The notes under the pieces were generated by a model. The model made no database searches. It had not been told where the DNA came from and saw nothing but the letters and a program-made list of their open reading frames with translations. Positions 61,078 to 64,000 of a DNA stretch of 64,000 nt are shown piece after piece. Made by a program: the position numbers and the translations under genes. This DNA is from Desulfosarcina sp. (lineage in GTDB: Bacteria; Desulfobacterota; Desulfobacteria; Desulfobacterales; Desulfosarcinaceae): positions 1 to 64,000 of the forward strand of contig JABZFO010000113.1 in NCBI GenBank assembly GCA_014237405.1, read 5' to 3'. Position 1 is the first letter of the stretch; the number at the start of each line of letters is the position of its first letter.

Positions 61078-61540
61078 TATAATCCTCCAACATGGTGATC
61101 CGCCAAGTGGCGTTAATATTCCTTCCGAACAAGAATCGGCCTTTTGCAACTCAGAGCAATAAGCATACCAGAAAAATTCACACGCGAGAACAAAATAAAA
61201 ATATCCAATACCATAAAAAATAATTATTTTTTCAGCATGTTAAAAAATATATGAACATGGCGGGGGTTAATCTTGGTTACTCTTTTTTTAAACCCAAAGC
61301 GCTTATTTTTTTATGCACTGAAATATTTTTATTGCTTTCCTTTCCTTTGTTATAATTAATATAATCAAATGGATAATTTCATAGCAACAAAAAAACTGCG
61401 CTTTAATTACTTGCACAGGTGGATTTTATTGCATGGAAACTGACACGCGCATTTGACCAATAAACATATACAACTGTTATTGTTATGATTTTTTTTAAGT
61501 TGCCAACATGTTGCATCGCTTTACCAAGGTAAAATGCCCA
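61078..61540. other. AT-rich divergent intergenic region
   Basis: About 460 bases without a gene and markedly AT-rich, containing AAAAAATAATTATTTTTT (near 61215), which could form a cruciform or bind nucleoid proteins. It must hold the promoter for the leftward redox operon. No canonical -35/-10 is clear on that strand. Confidence 0.4.
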
Positions 61541-61555
61541 TGGCATGCAACTTGC
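61504..61555 (+). promoter_or_regulatory. Sigma-54 promoter candidate and palindrome upstream of the membrane protein gene
   Basis: TGGCATGCAACTTGC (61541-61555) has the GG-N10-GC spacing of RpoN promoters, 63 bases before the ATG at 61618. A CAACATGTTG palindrome lies about 30 bases further upstream. Together they suggest regulated expression of the small membrane protein and perhaps the TauE/SafE gene after it. Confidence 0.5.
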
Positions 61556-61617
61556 TCGATACCGGACAACCATTTTATTTCACATGACTGGATGCATTGT
61601 CCATAGGAAGGAACCTG

Positions 61618-62049
61618 ATGAGAAAAGTTTTTGTCCATATCGTATGCGCACTGCCGACCATACAGTCTTTTGGCTGGAGCATGCTTTCCGGTATAATCGG
61701 TACACTGATTCTCGCTGGCTTTTTCAGCGGCATCATGAGCCTGGAAACCCTGTCCATGCTGCTCCCCTTGATTGTGGGAGTTAATGCAGCCATCTCCGGT
61801 TATATGCTGATCGAACGCGCCGAGGATGAAATTATACGAAAAAAGACCATGTCCGCTGCTGTGGGAATGATGGTGGCACTACTGTCTTTTGCATCGATCA
61901 ATACCCTGTGCTTTCAGATGGGTGGTTTTTTTCTGATGTCCGGTTCCCAGGCGCTGGCTGCAACCATCATCGGCATCATCGGCGGATGGTCCGGCGGGAT
62001 TCTGGCTGTAAAATATAGAGAACTCAAAGCGAAGGTACCCGCCCTTTGA
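61618..62049 (+). CDS. Small polytopic membrane protein
   Basis: 143 residues with about four hydrophobic segments ('MLSGIIGTLILAGFFSGIMS', 'LSMLLPLIVGVNAAISGYML', 'MSAAVGMMVALLSFASINTL', 'ALAATIIGIIGGWSGGILAV'). No known family motif. The ATG at 61618 has AGGAAGGAAC upstream; the frame start at 61597 is rejected. It lies upstream of a TauE/SafE gene in the same direction, so it might be an accessory of that exporter (inference). Confidence 0.7.
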   Translation: MRKVFVHIVCALPTIQSFGWSMLSGIIGTLILAGFFSGIMSLETLSMLLPLIVGVNAAISGYMLIERAEDEIIRKKTMSAAVGMMVALLSFASINTLCFQMGGFFLMSGSQALAATIIGIIGGWSGGILAVKYRELKAKVPAL

Positions 62050-62075
62050 TGGCTTTTTGCTACTGCCTAAATTAA

Positions 62076-62221
62076 GCGATTAGCAGTTAGCTTTTTAGCA
62101 ATTAGCACAATAATTTCAATATATTGCCAAAGGTCATCATTCCACCCAATGGGCGAAAATCGCATTACTGGTAAACGCCTGAAATATTGGAGCTAACCGC
62201 TAATTGCTAAGGGCTAATCGC
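62076..62221. repeat. TTAGC-type inverted-repeat element
   Basis: GCGATTAGCAGTTAGC...TTTAGCAATTAGC (62076-62106) is an inverted match to GCTAACCGCTAATTGCTAAG... (62192-62221), with about 85 bases between. The same arm sequences occur inside the element at 34050-34207. Non-coding and MITE-like. Confidence 0.65.
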
Positions 62222-62300
62222 TCATCTTAGGTTAAAATAAATGTGGAAAGGGGGGAGACAACGAAGGGTAACCCGAACCGCTTATCGCAAAGGGTTCGCG

Positions 62301-62411
62301 CTCAGATTTGGTTCAGGTTTGGCTGATCCGAGAGAGCAAAGCCGCAGGAATAGCGTGCTATTTCGAGGATTTTGGGAGTGAGGTATCAGCCAAAGATGGG
62401 CTGAAGCTGAG
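62301..62411. repeat. Palindromic dispersed repeat, copy D
   Basis: Nested stems: CTCAG/CTGAG at the ends, TTTGGCTGAT (62318-62327)/ATCAGCCAAA (62385-62394) perfect over 10 bp, and an inner AATAGC/GCTATT (62349-62362) flanked by GCAGG and CGAGG, as in copies B and C. Stem bases differ from the other copies but pairing is kept. Non-coding. Confidence 0.65.
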
Positions 62412-62520
62412 ATGTAAAAATGTGAAGTTATTTTTGAGTGAGCCCAAAGGTGTTGCGCTTCTTTTTGTATAACGTGCCTGACAGGAAGGCAAATTTAAAT
62501 TTTCTAAGAGGAGGTTGATA

Positions 62521-64000
62521 ATGAAGAAAGCATTACTCCCGGCTATTATGATAGCAGTAATAGCTGTTTTCGCGGTAACCGGTATCTGCAGCGCCGCTGC
62601 CACCATTTCCTCGACCGAATATAAGGCGGGGGATGTGGTGTCCATCGAAGGCACGATCCCACCCGGCCAGGATCTGTACTTGACCATTGCACAGCAAGAA
62701 AGGTTTGCTCCCCAAGACACCAACGGTGTTCATGAAATCAAACGGTTAAAAAAAGACCAGAAGAAGGCGAATTTTAACGCAGACACGTCTATTGCGCCCC
62801 TTTATTATATCGTAACCAACAATCCCGATGTATTCGGCACGGTGGGGAAAAAGAAATTTGGCGGCCCGTCGGTTCTCCTGGGAAAAGGCAACGGGATCTA
62901 TTCCACCACCATGTTCTACCTGAAAAAGAAGTTCGATGAACTCGATGCAACGGCAAAATCCATGCTGGGACCCATCCAGACCGAGGATCAGTGGAACTTC
63001 TTTCGGTATAGCCATGAAAGCAGCTACGGCATCAACACCATTGTAAAAGAGGGGAGCCGGGTCGGAAAAGTGGTCATTTTTGCCCGCAGTGTCATCACGG
63101 ACCACAACACCAGCGGCAAATACTGGGATAAGGGGACAACGATCAATCTTGACAAAGCCACCGGTAATTTCAAGGTATCGTTTAAATCTTTTCGCCATAC
63201 CCCCCCGGACACCGCCTTTGACGTCTATGTAAACGGGGAGAAAGGCGGTTCTTACAACATCACCGGCAACGGGTACTGGCTGAACAAAGGGTTCCGTTAT
63301 ATGAACCCGTTGTGGATCGTGATCGGCGCCATTCTCGTGGGGACCTACTTCTCCATGATCGGTGCCGCCGGCGGCATGCTCATGGCCGCCTTTCAGGTCT
63401 TGGTGGTCAATACCATGGGACCGGTGGGGATCAATGCGGCCAACGTTTTGAAACCGTCAAACATGGCCCTGACCCTCTTCTCTCCCCTGGGCTCTTTTTA
63501 CCGGTATGCAAAAATAGAAAAACGGGTGGCTTGGCCGATTGGCCTCTCCTTTGGCGTGGGAATTTTTATCGGGTCCATATGGCTCGGTAAATATGTCTCC
63601 GCATTGCTTCCCATGAAAGCATACAAGGAGTGGCTGGCCGTCCTGGTGGTGCTCATGGGGATTAAAACCCTCATGGAAATGCGGCCTGCCGCCATGAACA
63701 AGCGGAAAAACATCAAGGCAATGACCAAAAAGTTCAACGAGGCCGTTGCCAAAGCCAAAGCCGAAGGCACAGCCGTTGAAATGGGACGTATCGAACCGAT
63801 AAAAACCGGTATAACCGATTATCGGTTTAAATTCTGGGGAGAAGAATTCAGGATCAACCCGCTGCTCTTTGCCATCCTCGGTGTGGCAATTGGTGTGGTA
63901 TCCAGATCCTTCGGCATCGGCGGTGGTTTTCTGCTGGTACCGGCCATGACGACCCTTGGCGCCCTTCCCATGTATGTGGCCGTTCCCATCTCGCTGATCG
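62521..64000 (+). CDS. TauE/SafE family exporter with large N-terminal extracytoplasmic domain (partial)
   Basis: Open from the ATG at 62521 (SD AGAGGAGG) to the window end, 493 codons, no stop. A signal peptide ('LLPAIMIAVIAVFAVTGICS') leads a ~230-residue soluble domain ('SSTEYKAGDVVSIEGTIPPG', 'TTMFYLKKKFDELDATAKSM'), then the TauE/SafE membrane domain ('PLWIVIGAILVGTYFSMIGA', 'AGGMLMAAFQVLVVNTMGPV', and the second half 'SFGIGGGFLLVPAMTTLGAL'). The family exports sulfite, sulfonates or organic anions; the extra periplasmic domain is unusual. Truncated by the window edge. Confidence 0.88.
   Translation, partial: MKKALLPAIMIAVIAVFAVTGICSAAATISSTEYKAGDVVSIEGTIPPGQDLYLTIAQQERFAPQDTNGVHEIKRLKKDQKKANFNADTSIAPLYYIVTNNPDVFGTVGKKKFGGPSVLLGKGNGIYSTTMFYLKKKFDELDATAKSMLGPIQTEDQWNFFRYSHESSYGINTIVKEGSRVGKVVIFARSVITDHNTSGKYWDKGTTINLDKATGNFKVSFKSFRHTPPDTAFDVYVNGEKGGSYNITGNGYWLNKGFRYMNPLWIVIGAILVGTYFSMIGAAGGMLMAAFQVLVVNTMGPVGINAANVLKPSNMALTLFSPLGSFYRYAKIEKRVAWPIGLSFGVGIFIGSIWLGKYVSALLPMKAYKEWLAVLVVLMGIKTLMEMRPAAMNKRKNIKAMTKKFNEAVAKAKAEGTAVEMGRIEPIKTGITDYRFKFWGEEFRINPLLFAILGVAIGVVSRSFGIGGGFLLVPAMTTLGALPMYVAVPISLI

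Noticed and set aside
1-64000. CRISPR arrays, tRNA or rRNA genes
   Set aside because: No regularly spaced repeat arrays and no cloverleaf or rRNA-like segments noticed on either strand by eye.

Overview
The window looks like the chromosome of a strictly anaerobic, sulfate-reducing Desulfobacterota (Desulfobacteraceae/Desulfosarcinaceae type). The basis is an acetyl-CoA synthase/CO dehydrogenase (Wood-Ljungdahl carbonyl branch) gene set, a molybdopterin/NuoEF-like iron-sulfur oxidoreductase cluster, TRAP and TAXI-TRAP transporters with sigma-54 control, and a TauE/SafE exporter. The lineage is inferred from gene content, not from a marker-gene tree.

Layout. 1-3.7 kb is an accessory patch: a LysE-type exporter, two PIN-domain toxin-antitoxin pairs of opposite gene order, a chimeric carboxymuconolactone decarboxylase fragment, and the ORF-less 3' remnant of a group II intron. 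3.7-16.6 kb is mixed housekeeping and envelope functions: flavin-binding PPOX protein, broken HNH gene, DUF309, a Rho factor ending in a YwbE-like domain, nitroreductase, YchJ/SEC-C protein, a tandem CDP-alcohol phosphatidyltransferase, a LysM lytic transglycosylase with a frameshift, a phytochelatin-synthase-like protease fold, a Tat-exported metallo-beta-lactamase-fold protein and a core MetE-like protein. 16.7-29.1 kb is one regulatory unit: a leftward TAXI-TRAP operon (two binding proteins, fused permease, universal stress protein, membrane sensor fused to an AlbA_2 domain) diverging from a lipoprotein, histidine kinase, sigma-54 response regulator and glycosyltransferase. Sigma-54 promoter matches face both ways in the gap. 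29-38 kb holds a disrupted hrpA, a PilZ protein and a DctPQM TRAP transporter. 38-51 kb is the acetyl-CoA block: acyl-CoA transferase/GNAT, a RACo-like corrinoid activator, then acsD, acsA, acsB, acsC and acsE. 51-61 kb, convergent to it across a strong terminator, is a nine-gene redox cluster. 61.6-64 kb has a small membrane protein and a TauE/SafE protein running off the end.

How the genes work together. The acs genes would join or split acetyl-CoA into methyl-corrinoid, CO and CoA; the RACo-like protein re-reduces the corrinoid protein; the redox cluster would link a molybdopterin active site (possibly formate) to NAD(H) through NuoE/NuoF-like and glutamate-synthase-like flavoproteins.

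Main oddities. At least five genes (HNH, hrpA, acsD, acsB, acsE) each lack a conserved block of roughly 25-35 codons, with a frame change at the join. Rho-YwbE may be a sixth case. Either the assembly has collapsed gaps or this genome has suffered repeated short deletions; reads would decide. Other notable points are a C-terminal Cys module shared by three redox subunits, a family of palindromic dispersed repeats with covarying stems, and a sharp composition change inside acsB.
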